From IMG/VR virus record IMGVR_UViG_3300013286_000725, positions 1 through 64,000 of that record: a stretch of 64,000 nucleotides of DNA. One strand, given 5' to 3'. The notes beneath the pieces are model-generated. The model made no database searches. It worked only from the letters and a program-made list of their open reading frames with translations, and was not told where the DNA came from. Positions 43,457-51,310 of the stretch are shown here, piece by piece; within the stretch, counting starts at the first letter, position 1; each line of letters opens with the position of its first letter. The translations under genes and the position numbers were made by a program. Origin of the DNA: a virus.

Positions 43457-45138
43457 TGAATAAAAATCTAACAGCTACACAAAACGACTACGCATATTTT
43501 TTGCCGGCAACTAGTGGCTTTTACAGCACTTTTATCGGCAAACAACGCTACGGGAATTATGTGGATCCTGCTCGTGTTCCGCCCAGTCTAACTAACAGTG
43601 TAGAAAGTCTCAATTATCTAAATCCAGATAAAGGTGCATTTTACTTTGATCATTGTTTATATTCGGCAGGACACGCCAACTTAGATTTGACCAAACCAGA
43701 TGAAACCGAAGACATGTTTCGTAATAGAGATCGTAGCACAAGTTGGGTGTTGGGCGACTCGGGTGGATTCCAGATTGGTAAGGGTGTGTGGGAAGGCGAG
43801 TGGCGTGATCCTACAGGACCTGAAGTTGCCGCCAAATGGGCAGAAGTCAATGCATTAGGCATTGAACTGGTACCACAGTTCCATCCTACTGGTCATCCCA
43901 AGACTGACAAGAACGGCAATCAAAAGTTTACCCGAGTAGATCATCCTAAGCTCTATCAGGCTCGTTTAGATGCCGCACAAAAGAAGCGTGAACAAGTGTT
44001 AACTTGGATGGATGCACTGATGGATTATGGCATGGTACTTGATATTCCAGCTTGGGTTGAGCGTAGTCCTGCAGGTTGTAAGGCAACTGGTATTGAATCA
44101 TATCAACAGGCAGTTAATGCCACTAGGTATAATAACGAGTATTTTATCAAACATCGCGATGGCAACTGCAAGTTCCTTAATGTGTTGCAAGGCGAAACAC
44201 ACGATCAAGCAGAAGATTGGTATCATCAAGTCAAAGACTTTTGTGATACTAAGATCTATGGTGACAAAGCATTTAATGGTTGGGGTATGGGTGGACAAAA
44301 CATGTGTGATATTCACCTTGTACTCAAACGCCTAGTGGCTCTACGCTTTGACGGATTGTTAGAGCAGGGTCAACATGACTGGATGCACTTCTTAGGCACA
44401 TCAAAGTTAGAATGGGCTGTGCTGTTGACTGATATCCAGCGAGCTGTTCGCAAGTATCATAATCCCAACTTTACTATCAGTTTCGACTGTGCTAGTCCTT
44501 TCTTAGCCACTGCTAATGGACAGATTTATATCAACACAGAAACCGAAGATCGTACCAAATGGGTTTATCGTATGCAGGCGTCGGCTGATGATAAAAAGTA
44601 TGCCACTGATAGCCGACTGTTTAAAGATGCAGTATTGCAAGATAAAATATTTGAGAAGTTTGAATCAAGTCCAATTATTGATCAACTTGAAATGAAAGAT
44701 ATTTGTATCTATGCTCCGGGCGATCTAAATAAGAATGGTAAGGAAGGCGCAACCAGTTGGGATTCATTTAGCTATGCGTTAATGATGGGTCATAATGTGT
44801 GGATGCATTTGAACGCAGTACAAGAAGCCAATCGTCAATATGATTTGGGCAAATTGCCTGCCATGCTAGTTGACGAACGCTTTGATAGAGTGTATTATAA
44901 AGACATAGTAGAAGCAATATTTGCCTGTGATAACAGAGACGATGCTAACGCTATTGTCGAACATTACAGTAAATTTTGGATGATGATTATCGGTACACGA
45001 GGTGCAACTGGTAAAAAGACAGTTAATGCACATACAAAGGCAGAAGAATTTGGTATTCCTATGGTGGATTTTTCCGATTTAAAAATAATTAAAAAAGAAG
45101 AATCTAAAGAAAATAACTTTGCAGAACTATTTGAATGA
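43456..45138 (+). CDS. dpdA: DpdA-type DNA-guanine transglycosylase (TGT superfamily)
   Basis: ATG 43456 overlaps the gp45 stop (TGATG), giving 560 residues. It has the tRNA-guanine transglycosylase pocket: DSGGFQ (101-106), VLQGE, NGWGMGGQ, MHFLG and SFDCASPF, where Asp344 corresponds to the TGT nucleophile (FDCVMPTR). It lacks an obvious CxCxxC zinc site and is much longer than Tgt (375), as expected for phage DpdA, which swaps guanine in DNA for a 7-deazaguanine. FolE (50375), QueE (52516) and a QueD-like gene (45885) would supply the base. The DNA target rather than tRNA is inferred from this context. Confidence 0.85.
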   Translation: MNKNLTATQNDYAYFLPATSGFYSTFIGKQRYGNYVDPARVPPSLTNSVESLNYLNPDKGAFYFDHCLYSAGHANLDLTKPDETEDMFRNRDRSTSWVLGDSGGFQIGKGVWEGEWRDPTGPEVAAKWAEVNALGIELVPQFHPTGHPKTDKNGNQKFTRVDHPKLYQARLDAAQKKREQVLTWMDALMDYGMVLDIPAWVERSPAGCKATGIESYQQAVNATRYNNEYFIKHRDGNCKFLNVLQGETHDQAEDWYHQVKDFCDTKIYGDKAFNGWGMGGQNMCDIHLVLKRLVALRFDGLLEQGQHDWMHFLGTSKLEWAVLLTDIQRAVRKYHNPNFTISFDCASPFLATANGQIYINTETEDRTKWVYRMQASADDKKYATDSRLFKDAVLQDKIFEKFESSPIIDQLEMKDICIYAPGDLNKNGKEGATSWDSFSYALMMGHNVWMHLNAVQEANRQYDLGKLPAMLVDERFDRVYYKDIVEAIFACDNRDDANAIVEHYSKFWMMIIGTRGATGKKTVNAHTKAEEFGIPMVDFSDLKIIKKEESKENNFAELFE

Positions 45139-45386
45139 CATTACCAGACGAAAGATATCGAGCAGTAGTACAGACTCAAAAGTTTTTACTTGAGATTTTG
45201 TCTACTGCTCGAGTTCCTAAAAAAATTAAAGATGATGCTAGGTGGTGTTTGCGTCATTATCCCAGCGAATATGATATGCAGATTGCGGCAATAGGTGCTC
45301 CCGAAGTGTTTCAAAAACAGATGGAACCTGTGACTAGATTGTTTAAAGTGTACGAACAAACAAAGGCTGAAAAAAATGAAGCGTGA
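45135..45386 (+). CDS. BPSL0761-family-like protein
   Basis: An 83-residue helical protein coupled to dpdA (ATGA). The opening MTLPDERYRAVVQTQKFLLEIL and the ..RHYPS segment match the small BPSL0761-type proteins of beta- and gammaproteobacteria, whose function is unknown. It overlaps the next gene by 11 bp. Perhaps acquired from the host lineage; its place in the dpdA operon may be meaningful. Confidence 0.65.
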   Translation: MTLPDERYRAVVQTQKFLLEILSTARVPKKIKDDARWCLRHYPSEYDMQIAAIGAPEVFQKQMEPVTRLFKVYEQTKAEKNEA

Positions 45387-45888
45387 TTATGCCAGTGGTC
45401 AATCAGAAACTGCTGTATTCTTCACAGGAATTGAAGTAGAGCATACACCTGCGTTTGGCATGCCTACACTGTTTGTCACAGGAGTTCAATCAGTAGATGA
45501 AATTGCATCAAATTTAAATGAATGTAAGCATATCTTCTTTGGTGCTAATCACAGTTTCAATCCACAGAACAATCTAGATTGGCAACGCTGGGAAACTATG
45601 ATCACATACTTTTTAGATAAAGATTACCTGTGCAGTCTAGACATTCCATTATCAGCAGTTGAAGAATTCAACGACGGCGGTATGAATGACTACAATAATT
45701 TTATCCCACAGATAAGAGTGCCAATTCCTTATGTAAAACTGTGGAATTATAATACAATGCTTAAAATAGATGACAAAGATTTTAAGGCAACAAATCCAGG
45801 CGTGTGGACTCATAGTCTACATGATTTAAAAACCCGTGATAAGTTTACCCCTTGGAGTGCTTACACAAATGACACTATTATTAAATGA
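45376..45888 (+). CDS. Hypothetical protein of the dpdA operon
   Basis: A 170-residue protein. The opening DYASGQSETAVFFTGIEVEHTP and the C-terminal KIDDKDFKATNPGVWTHSLHDL look like conserved blocks with several His, Asp and Glu residues. It is coupled on both sides (11 and 4 bp), between the transglycosylase and the QueD-like protein. A role in making or tailoring the 7-deazaguanine is a reasonable guess, but I cannot name the reaction. Confidence 0.6.
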   Translation: MKRDYASGQSETAVFFTGIEVEHTPAFGMPTLFVTGVQSVDEIASNLNECKHIFFGANHSFNPQNNLDWQRWETMITYFLDKDYLCSLDIPLSAVEEFNDGGMNDYNNFIPQIRVPIPYVKLWNYNTMLKIDDKDFKATNPGVWTHSLHDLKTRDKFTPWSAYTNDTIIK

Positions 45889-46274
45889 TTATCAAACAGG
45901 ACATCAGACCTAATAAAATGATTTGGACTACCTTTTGCAAAGAAGGCATGCACAAATATCCAGCCGCACTTACAGATCCAGCACTTGCTACAGGTGATGA
46001 ATATGATGTGAGTTTTCTAGGCTATCCGCACCGTCACATCTTCCACTTCAAAGTTTGGATTGGTGTCACACATGACGACCGTGATATTGAGTTTATTCAG
46101 TTCAAACGATGGTTGCTAAATCTCTACAAAGACAGTATACTAGCGTTAGACTACAAGAGTTGCGAAATGATTTCAGGTGATTTATATGAAGTCATTTCAC
46201 AAAAGTATCCCAATCGTGAGATTTGGATTGAGGTCTCCGAAGACGGAGAAAATGGTTCATTTATTAAGTACTAA
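45885..46274 (+). CDS. QueD/PTPS-like T-fold protein (divergent)
   Basis: A 129-residue protein, near the 120 residues of QueD. GMHKYPAAL (His23) and PHRHIFHFKV (His49, His51) can supply the three zinc histidines in the order of 6-carboxytetrahydropterin synthase (AAHRL ... LHGHSF). DIEFIQFKRWL sits where QueD has IIDFAELK, and the C-terminal VSEDGENGSF where it has VKETCTAGC. The catalytic LDH block is changed, so activity is uncertain. Context between dpdA and queE supports the assignment. Confidence 0.55.
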   Translation: MIIKQDIRPNKMIWTTFCKEGMHKYPAALTDPALATGDEYDVSFLGYPHRHIFHFKVWIGVTHDDRDIEFIQFKRWLLNLYKDSILALDYKSCEMISGDLYEVISQKYPNREIWIEVSEDGENGSFIKY

Positions 46275-46286
46275 GGAAAAGCTATC

Positions 46287-46547
46287 ATGGCTAAAATTAA
46301 TTACAGAGATTTTTCATATTTTGACAACCGTCCGGACATTGTTAAAATCTTTGACGATTTAGAAAAACTACACAACTTCTGCCGTATTGAGATGTTGCCT
46401 TTTAATGAGGCAGATTTGTATAATCGTAATAGTCAAGTTTGGAACAGCTATTACCATAGCACACGACCACGCAAGCCACGCGGTGAATGGCAACAACGCG
46501 GTGAATACAATCGCAGTGGGAATAACAATCGTAACTATCAACGATGA
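46287..46547 (+). CDS. Hypothetical protein with Arg/Asn-rich tail
   Basis: An 86-residue protein with a good RBS (AAGGAAAAG). The first 55 residues are mixed (YRDFSYFDNRPDIVKIFDDLEKL); the tail is Arg/Gly/Asn-rich (RPRKPRGEWQQRGEYNRSGN), like RNA-binding RGG-type tails. Its stop overlaps an abandoned ATG of a gene remnant. Function unknown. Confidence 0.6.
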   Translation: MAKINYRDFSYFDNRPDIVKIFDDLEKLHNFCRIEMLPFNEADLYNRNSQVWNSYYHSTRPRKPRGEWQQRGEYNRSGNNNRNYQR

Positions 46548-46591
46548 TTTATATAGTTGACATTGAAGCGGTTGATACTATAATTTTTTGA
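46544..46591 (+). pseudogene. Possible 5' remnant of a glycosyltransferase paralogue
   Basis: An ATGA-coupled start encodes only MIYIVDIEAVDTIIF before a stop. The peptide aligns without gaps with the start of the glycosyltransferase at 46717 (IWIFSLECLET against IYIVDIEAVDT). It looks like the head of a deleted paralogue, or a leader peptide; too short to be certain. Confidence 0.35.
46557..46584 (+). promoter_or_regulatory. Sigma70-type promoter, perfect hexamers
   Basis: TTGACA (46557-46562), 16-bp spacer, TATAAT (46579-46584), lying inside the gene remnant. The leader to the ATG at 46717 is about 125 nt, with no other gene seen. Confidence 0.75.
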
Positions 46592-46716
46592 TAATGTATC
46601 GTTTCTTAAACGGAGTTGTTTGATAACTAGCAGCCCATCTAGCAGACGATACAGAAAAATTATTGTTGATAATCTTTTACCTTACACAGTTTCTTAAACT
46701 CACGGAGGCTTATTTA

Positions 46717-47832
46717 ATGAAACCCACAATTTGGATTTTCTCCCTTGAGTGTTTGGAGACCCGTTATACAAAACAATGGCACGAACACATTCCAAAATTA
46801 CTTAAACATAAGTTAGGCAATAAGTTTAATGTTGTTCAGGTCGACGGCGTTCAAAAGAATAGCCAACTCACTCCCGGTGCTTTCTTGAATTTTTCAGATA
46901 CCAACTATTGGAAAAGTTCTCAGTTATGTAATTTTTTAGAGCATCACAATAGGGGCGAGACTTCTACTGACGATCACATCCTTTTTACAGACGCATGGAA
47001 TCCTACAGTTATTCAACTCAAATATATAAAGGATCTATTAGGCTTTAACTGGACACTCCACGGACTATTTCATAGTGGATCATACGATAACCAAGACTTT
47101 TTAGGTCGACTAGTTGGCAATAAGCCTTGGGTTAGAAACGCTGAAAAAAGCTTCTTTCACGCATTTGATCACAACTACTTTGCTACCAAGTTTCACATTG
47201 AATTGTTTCATAGAGAACTGCTCAACGGTGGATTGCAAACTGAAAACCCATGGTACGAAGACGAGCTTGCAGAAATAATGAATGGCGAATATCCAAGTAT
47301 TGTTCGTACTGGCTGGCCCATGGAGTATATGGATTCAACTTTGACCATGTATAAAAACATGCCCAAGCGTGATCTTATCTTGTTTCCGCATCGCATTGCT
47401 CCAGAAAAGCAAGTTGATATATTCCGTGATTTAGCTACACACTTGCCACAATATGAATTTGTAGTTTGTCAGGATCAACAACTGACTAAAAACGAATATC
47501 ATAATTTGTTGGGAGAAGCTAAACTAGTGTTTAGTGCTAACCTTCAAGAAACACTTGGCATTAGTTGTTACGAAGGTGCTGTAGTAGATGCCATTCCAAT
47601 GGTGCCTGATAGACTTAGCTATACAGAAATGTATTATGATACATTTAAGTATCCAAGTGAATGGACAGAAAGTTTTGAAGCGTATGACACTTGTAGACAA
47701 TCTTTATGTTTCAAAATTATACAGTATATGGACAATTATACTAGTTTTGTTCCACAAGTAAAAAAACAAGCAAAGGACCTACATGACAACTTCTTCAGTG
47801 CCAACGGACTACTCAACAATATTAAGCAGTGA
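46717..47832 (+). CDS. GT-B glycosyltransferase (GT4-like)
   Basis: Start ATG 46717 behind CGGAGG, giving 371 residues. The C-terminal half has the GT4 pattern: LFPHRIAPEKQVDIF (donor-loop Arg and Lys) and ANLQETLGISCYEGAV (the E-x7-E nucleotide-sugar site). The N-terminal half is divergent. The acceptor could be DNA, a host glycan or a virion protein. Its own promoter and long leader suggest early, independent expression. The family is fairly firm, the substrate unknown. Confidence 0.75.
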   Translation: MKPTIWIFSLECLETRYTKQWHEHIPKLLKHKLGNKFNVVQVDGVQKNSQLTPGAFLNFSDTNYWKSSQLCNFLEHHNRGETSTDDHILFTDAWNPTVIQLKYIKDLLGFNWTLHGLFHSGSYDNQDFLGRLVGNKPWVRNAEKSFFHAFDHNYFATKFHIELFHRELLNGGLQTENPWYEDELAEIMNGEYPSIVRTGWPMEYMDSTLTMYKNMPKRDLILFPHRIAPEKQVDIFRDLATHLPQYEFVVCQDQQLTKNEYHNLLGEAKLVFSANLQETLGISCYEGAVVDAIPMVPDRLSYTEMYYDTFKYPSEWTESFEAYDTCRQSLCFKIIQYMDNYTSFVPQVKKQAKDLHDNFFSANGLLNNIKQ

Positions 47833-48184
47833 CACTATTACTATTACTGGGTACGAACCTAGTAATTTTAGCACTATACAACCACTGACTACTAATCAAA
47901 TAGTTACTATCGGTTCAAGTAATAGTAGTGTGTATTATACTGCACCCAGTATGACAACTATGTCAACTATTAACTCTGGTTCCATTAATACTGTCTCTAT
48001 TGACACCAACTTGTGGAATACATCTTTTAATTTGCCGATTGATTGGGTAGATGCTTTTCCGTCTTGGGATAAAGTTCAAGACATGTGCAAGCAATATCCC
48101 AGTTTAGAAATAGCACTTAGAAATTTTCAAACCATCTATCAGCTTGTGAAAGACGACTATGATAATCCAGCGCCTAAAAAATAA
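47783..48184 (+). CDS. Hypothetical protein, Ser/Thr-rich N-terminus
   Basis: A 133-residue protein overlapping the glycosyltransferase by 50 bp. Residues 1-75 are Ser/Thr-rich beta-type sequence; residues 80-133 (FNLPIDWVDAFPSWDKVQDMCKQYPSLEIAL) are globular and helical. It could be a virion protein with a flexible head. Function unknown. Confidence 0.55.
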   Translation: MTTSSVPTDYSTILSSDTITITGYEPSNFSTIQPLTTNQIVTIGSSNSSVYYTAPSMTTMSTINSGSINTVSIDTNLWNTSFNLPIDWVDAFPSWDKVQDMCKQYPSLEIALRNFQTIYQLVKDDYDNPAPKK

Positions 48185-48632
48185 GTTTTTTTCTTTTTTA
48201 GAAAAGCACGACCGTAAACGAATAATCATGGATCGGCAATGCGACGAACCACTGTTGACTCGTTACTACTTGTTTTTGAAAGATCGTAAACAGTTTCCTT
48301 TCAATGTGTTCTTACACAAGTTTCACAAAGGCGATCCTGGAGATGTGCATGATCATCCTTGGCCATACGCTACATTGATACTGGCAGGCGGCTACTACGA
48401 ATACACTCCTAATTTTGAATACGGCCAAATGGTCAGTGAAACCAAACACTGGCGTGGCCCTGGGCATTTTAGATTTTGCAGTGCCAACAGCTATCACCGC
48501 ATAGAATTAAAAGAAGGCGTTACTCCTTGGACACTGTTTATGCCTGGTCCACAACGACAAGAATGGGGATTCTGGGTAAACAACAAATGGATTCATAATG
48601 ACAACTACCTCGAAGACCGTAAAAACAGTTAA
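48159..48632 (+). CDS. Cupin-fold protein
   Basis: A 157-residue protein; the start at ATG 48159 overlaps the previous gene by 26 bp, and ATG 48228 is the alternative. VHDHPWPYATLILAGGYYEY and NSYHRIELKEGVTPWTLFMPG fit cupin motifs 1 and 2 with metal-binding His residues. Small stand-alone cupins of this kind are common in bacteria and phages, with no settled substrate. It overlaps the next gene by 35 bp. Confidence 0.7.
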   Translation: MIIQRLKNKFFSFLEKHDRKRIIMDRQCDEPLLTRYYLFLKDRKQFPFNVFLHKFHKGDPGDVHDHPWPYATLILAGGYYEYTPNFEYGQMVSETKHWRGPGHFRFCSANSYHRIELKEGVTPWTLFMPGPQRQEWGFWVNNKWIHNDNYLEDRKNS

Positions 48633-49026
48633 TACTGTTACAACTACACATGGCACAAGCCACCCATTATACGGTGCGGTACCGCCCGCAAGTCCGTTCC
48701 CTATTGGAAAAGTTTATACAACTAATAATACAGGATCGGCTGGACAGTTTTTAACAAGTGGGTCTAACGGAACTAATTGGACTAATTCAACTGACAATGT
48801 ATTGGTTGTCAAACAAGATCCTGCTATTTTAGAGGTTAAAGGTCGGATGATACTTAACGGACAAGACTTAGAAGAACGGTTAAACACAATAGAAAAAGTC
48901 TTGCGTATTCCCGAGCGAGATGTTATACTTGAGAAGAAGCATCCAAAGCTAAAAAAACTGTATGATGAATACATTCAAGCATTGGGTAAGTACAGAACAT
49001 TTGAAGCAATTAAAGGAGATGAATAA
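48598..49026 (+). CDS. Putative structural protein
   Basis: A 142-residue protein. A Thr/Gly-rich N-terminal half (SAGQFLTSGSNGTNWTN, as in fibre proteins) leads to VKGRMILNGQDLEERLNTIEKVLRIPERDVILE and a coiled-coil-like helix. It ends in the RBS of the next gene (AAAGGAGATGAATAATG). Probably virion-associated; function unknown. Confidence 0.55.
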   Translation: MTTTSKTVKTVNTVTTTHGTSHPLYGAVPPASPFPIGKVYTTNNTGSAGQFLTSGSNGTNWTNSTDNVLVVKQDPAILEVKGRMILNGQDLEERLNTIEKVLRIPERDVILEKKHPKLKKLYDEYIQALGKYRTFEAIKGDE

Positions 49027-49259
49027 TGAAACTACATGAATCAGTTGCGCAATCGCGCTACAAAATGACAATCAAAGAGTCAGAAGGTTTTAGATTGCGG
49101 TTGGAAAAACACGAAGTGCTTAGTCCTAAAGGACTGTATAGTGTTGATCTTATCAACGAAATGTTAAAGGCAGACGGTACAATACAAGACTCTAGCACAT
49201 ATAACTTCTTTATGACTCGAGAAGAATTACAAACATTGGCTTACGGTTTAACAGCATGA
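49026..49259 (+). CDS. Small hypothetical protein
   Basis: A 77-residue protein coupled to both neighbours (TAATG upstream, 4-bp overlap downstream). Mixed alpha/beta with KMTIKESEGFRLRLEKHEV and a C-terminal MTREELQTLAYGL helix. Unrecognised. Confidence 0.55.
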   Translation: MKLHESVAQSRYKMTIKESEGFRLRLEKHEVLSPKGLYSVDLINEMLKADGTIQDSSTYNFFMTREELQTLAYGLTA

Positions 49260-49756
49260 AACAGATCTACTACTCTTGGTCACAAGTAGAAGGTGCCTGT
49301 TTAGATATTGCTAGACAAATGTCAATGCACAACTGGCAACCGGACTACATTGTAGGTATTGGGCGTGGTGGGCTAATACCAGCTAATTTATTGAGTCAGT
49401 ACACTGGCATCAAGATGAACAGTTTGGATGTCAGTCTTAGAGACGGAGGCGACACAGTTAGCAATTGCGGTATGGCTGAAGATGCATTTGAAGGTAAACG
49501 GATTCTTGTTGTAGATGACATCAACGATCAAGGATCCACAGTTAACTGGATCAAGAATGATTGGCAATCCCTTGCATTTTCCAATGACTCTAAATGGGAA
49601 ACAATTTGGGGAGATAGTGTTAGGTTTGCAGTACTAACACACAATCAATCGAGTGAGTTTAAAGACCCAGACTACTATGCGTGGACTGTGAACAAAGCTG
49701 AACAAGATTGTTGGCTAGTTTATCCTTGGGAAGAGTTTTGGAAAAATGACAACTGA
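49256..49756 (+). CDS. Phosphoribosyltransferase-like protein
   Basis: A 166-residue type I PRTase. The PRPP-binding motif RILVVDDINDQGST (about 81-94) and the N-terminal YIVGIGRGGLIPANLLS are the classic signatures of xanthine/hypoxanthine or guanine PRTases. It would salvage a purine base to its nucleotide, though regulatory PRTases look the same. It overlaps the HIT gene by 11 bp. In this genome it could also handle a 7-deazapurine base, but that is speculation. Confidence 0.82.
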   Translation: MKQIYYSWSQVEGACLDIARQMSMHNWQPDYIVGIGRGGLIPANLLSQYTGIKMNSLDVSLRDGGDTVSNCGMAEDAFEGKRILVVDDINDQGSTVNWIKNDWQSLAFSNDSKWETIWGDSVRFAVLTHNQSSEFKDPDYYAWTVNKAEQDCWLVYPWEEFWKNDN

Positions 49757-50117
49757 TTTAGAAAAGGCATTAGATGAAAAACAAGCACCTTGGACAGAAA
49801 TTGAATACCGAACAAAAGAATTCTGGATCTTCAGAGATGCATATCCAGTTACCCAAGGGCATCTGTTATTTGTGCCTACCAATCTGCAAAGTAACAATCT
49901 CTGGGAGTGCTATAAAGCAGCCTACAAGTTTGGCTACGAAGGCGTTGCATCGGAAAAGTGGGATGCTTTTAACATCGGACAAAATGTTGGCGAGGCTGCT
50001 GGACAAACAGTGATATACCCCCATGTGCATATGATACCTCGAAGAAACGGTGATATGACCGATCCCAGCGGTGGTGTTAGACATGTTATTCCAGAGAAAG
50101 GAAACTACAAAAAATGA
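49746..50117 (+). CDS. HIT-family nucleotide hydrolase
   Basis: A 123-residue protein. GQTVIYPHVHMIPRR (86-100) matches the histidine triad region, with the nucleophile His93 and the following His95 kept but the first triad His replaced by Tyr91. HIT enzymes hydrolyse or transfer nucleotidyl groups (Ap4A, AMP-lysine and others). It overlaps the PRTase and the DUF465-like gene (ATGA). Confidence 0.8.
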   Translation: MTTDLEKALDEKQAPWTEIEYRTKEFWIFRDAYPVTQGHLLFVPTNLQSNNLWECYKAAYKFGYEGVASEKWDAFNIGQNVGEAAGQTVIYPHVHMIPRRNGDMTDPSGGVRHVIPEKGNYKK

Positions 50118-50290
50118 CATACGAAAATAGAGTTAAACATCTTGAAGAAGCTCATCATAGTCTTGATAAAAAGATCCGCGGAATAGAATCTACCGGAGTA
50201 TTTGATGACGAACAACTACACGAATTGAAAAAACAAAAATTGATACTTAAAGATCAAATTGAAGAATTGAAAAAGAAGCAACACGAATAA
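50114..50290 (+). CDS. DUF465/YdcH-like small protein
   Basis: ATGA-coupled to the HIT gene, 58 residues. The sequence begins TYENRVKHLEEAHHSLDKKI, with FDDEQLHELKKQKLILKDQIEELKKK after it; this is the helical-hairpin pattern of DUF465 (YdcH) proteins of proteobacteria. The function of the family is unknown. Confidence 0.8.
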   Translation: MTYENRVKHLEEAHHSLDKKIRGIESTGVFDDEQLHELKKQKLILKDQIEELKKKQHE

Positions 50291-50305
50291 AATATTCAAT
50301 TGTGG

Positions 50306-50334
50306 TTGCAAAAATCTAAATAATACTGTATAAT
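50306..50334 (+). promoter_or_regulatory. Sigma70-type promoter before folE (weaker -35)
   Basis: TTGCAA (50306-50311), 17-bp spacer, TATAAT (50329-50334) followed by AACA, as at the promoters 19517 and 39335. Confidence 0.55.
50315..50322 (+). promoter_or_regulatory. Possible late box (TCTAAATA) inside folE promoter spacer
   Basis: TCTAAATA falls between the -35 and -10 of the folE promoter. A single mismatch class relative to GCTAAATA; it may be fortuitous. Confidence 0.25.
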
Positions 50335-50374
50335 AACAAAAAGTCATCCACGACACTAACTCGGAGAACAACAA

Positions 50375-51199
50375 TTGACAAGAGAATTTACACCAGATCC
50401 AGTGTTCCATTCAGATACTGACAATAAATTTGTAGCAGACGAATACACGCCGTTAGGCAAAGAAGTCTATATTAAAGCAGGCGAAGATATGGGTGACAAA
50501 GGCTATCAAGAAGGGTATATGGGCGATAACATTCGCTTCAAGATGAAACGCGAAGGCAAGCGTTTTTGGGCTGGAGACAATATCAGCGAATATCTTAGCG
50601 GATTCGATAAAGAAATACTAATCAATGAAGCTGCACTGGCATTCGAAACAGTGTTAGATAGATTGCTGATTGACCGCGAAACAGATCCCAACAGCAAAGG
50701 TACAGCTCGCCGATTAGCCAAAATGTATTTCAACGAAGTAATGGCAGGAAGATATGAACCGGCACCAGATGCAACAGCGTTCCCAAATGATTCGGCAGAC
50801 CGATATGAAGGTATGCTGGTGGTTAGAAGCGAGCTACGAAGTATGTGCAGTCATCATCACCAACCTGTCACTGGTGTGGCTTATATTGGTATTATTGCTG
50901 CCGATAAACTTATTGGTTTATCTAAGTATACCCGTATCGCACAGTGGTGTGCAAGAAGAGGTACTCTCCAGGAGGAACTTTGTAATGACATTGCTAGGGA
51001 AATCCAAAAAGCAACTGGAGCAGAAAACTTAGGCGTATACATTCAAGCCACACATGGATGTTGTGAGAATCGTGGCATTATGGCACACTCTAGTTTGACA
51101 CAAACTACAGTGTTAAAAGGTGCGTTTAAAGACGACATGGGCACTAAGAAAGAGTTTATGGATAATATTAAAATGCAACAGGAGTTTGCCCCACGATGA
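50375..51199 (+). CDS. folE: GTP cyclohydrolase I
   Basis: A 274-residue protein. The zinc site is exact: Cys158, His161 and Cys229 (E. coli Cys110, His113, Cys181), within SMCSHHHQPVTG and THGCCENRG; GLSKYTRIAQWCARR is the core helix. It makes 7,8-dihydroneopterin triphosphate, the first step of both folate and 7-deazaguanine synthesis. The start is TTG 50375 after CGGAGAACAACAA, a leader much like that of gp43. It is longer at the N-terminus than E. coli FolE (222). Confidence 0.92.
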   Translation: MTREFTPDPVFHSDTDNKFVADEYTPLGKEVYIKAGEDMGDKGYQEGYMGDNIRFKMKREGKRFWAGDNISEYLSGFDKEILINEAALAFETVLDRLLIDRETDPNSKGTARRLAKMYFNEVMAGRYEPAPDATAFPNDSADRYEGMLVVRSELRSMCSHHHQPVTGVAYIGIIAADKLIGLSKYTRIAQWCARRGTLQEELCNDIAREIQKATGAENLGVYIQATHGCCENRGIMAHSSLTQTTVLKGAFKDDMGTKKEFMDNIKMQQEFAPR

Positions 51200-51309
51200 G
51201 ATATATTACTAACAAATTTGACAGTATTCGTTTGCCGGTTGAGTCCGGTTTATTAGAATGGTTGCAGGCGCAATATCCTGCATCAAAATATTATATTAAG
51301 GAGAACTAA
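51196..51309 (+). CDS. Small ORF between folE and BAX-inhibitor-1 gene
   Basis: ATGA-coupled to folE, 37 residues (MRYITNKFDSIRLPVESGLL...). Its last codons contain the AAGGAG ribosome-binding site of the next gene. Coupling and spacing support translation; the function is unknown. Confidence 0.45.
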   Translation: MRYITNKFDSIRLPVESGLLEWLQAQYPASKYYIKEN

Positions 51310-51310
51310 A

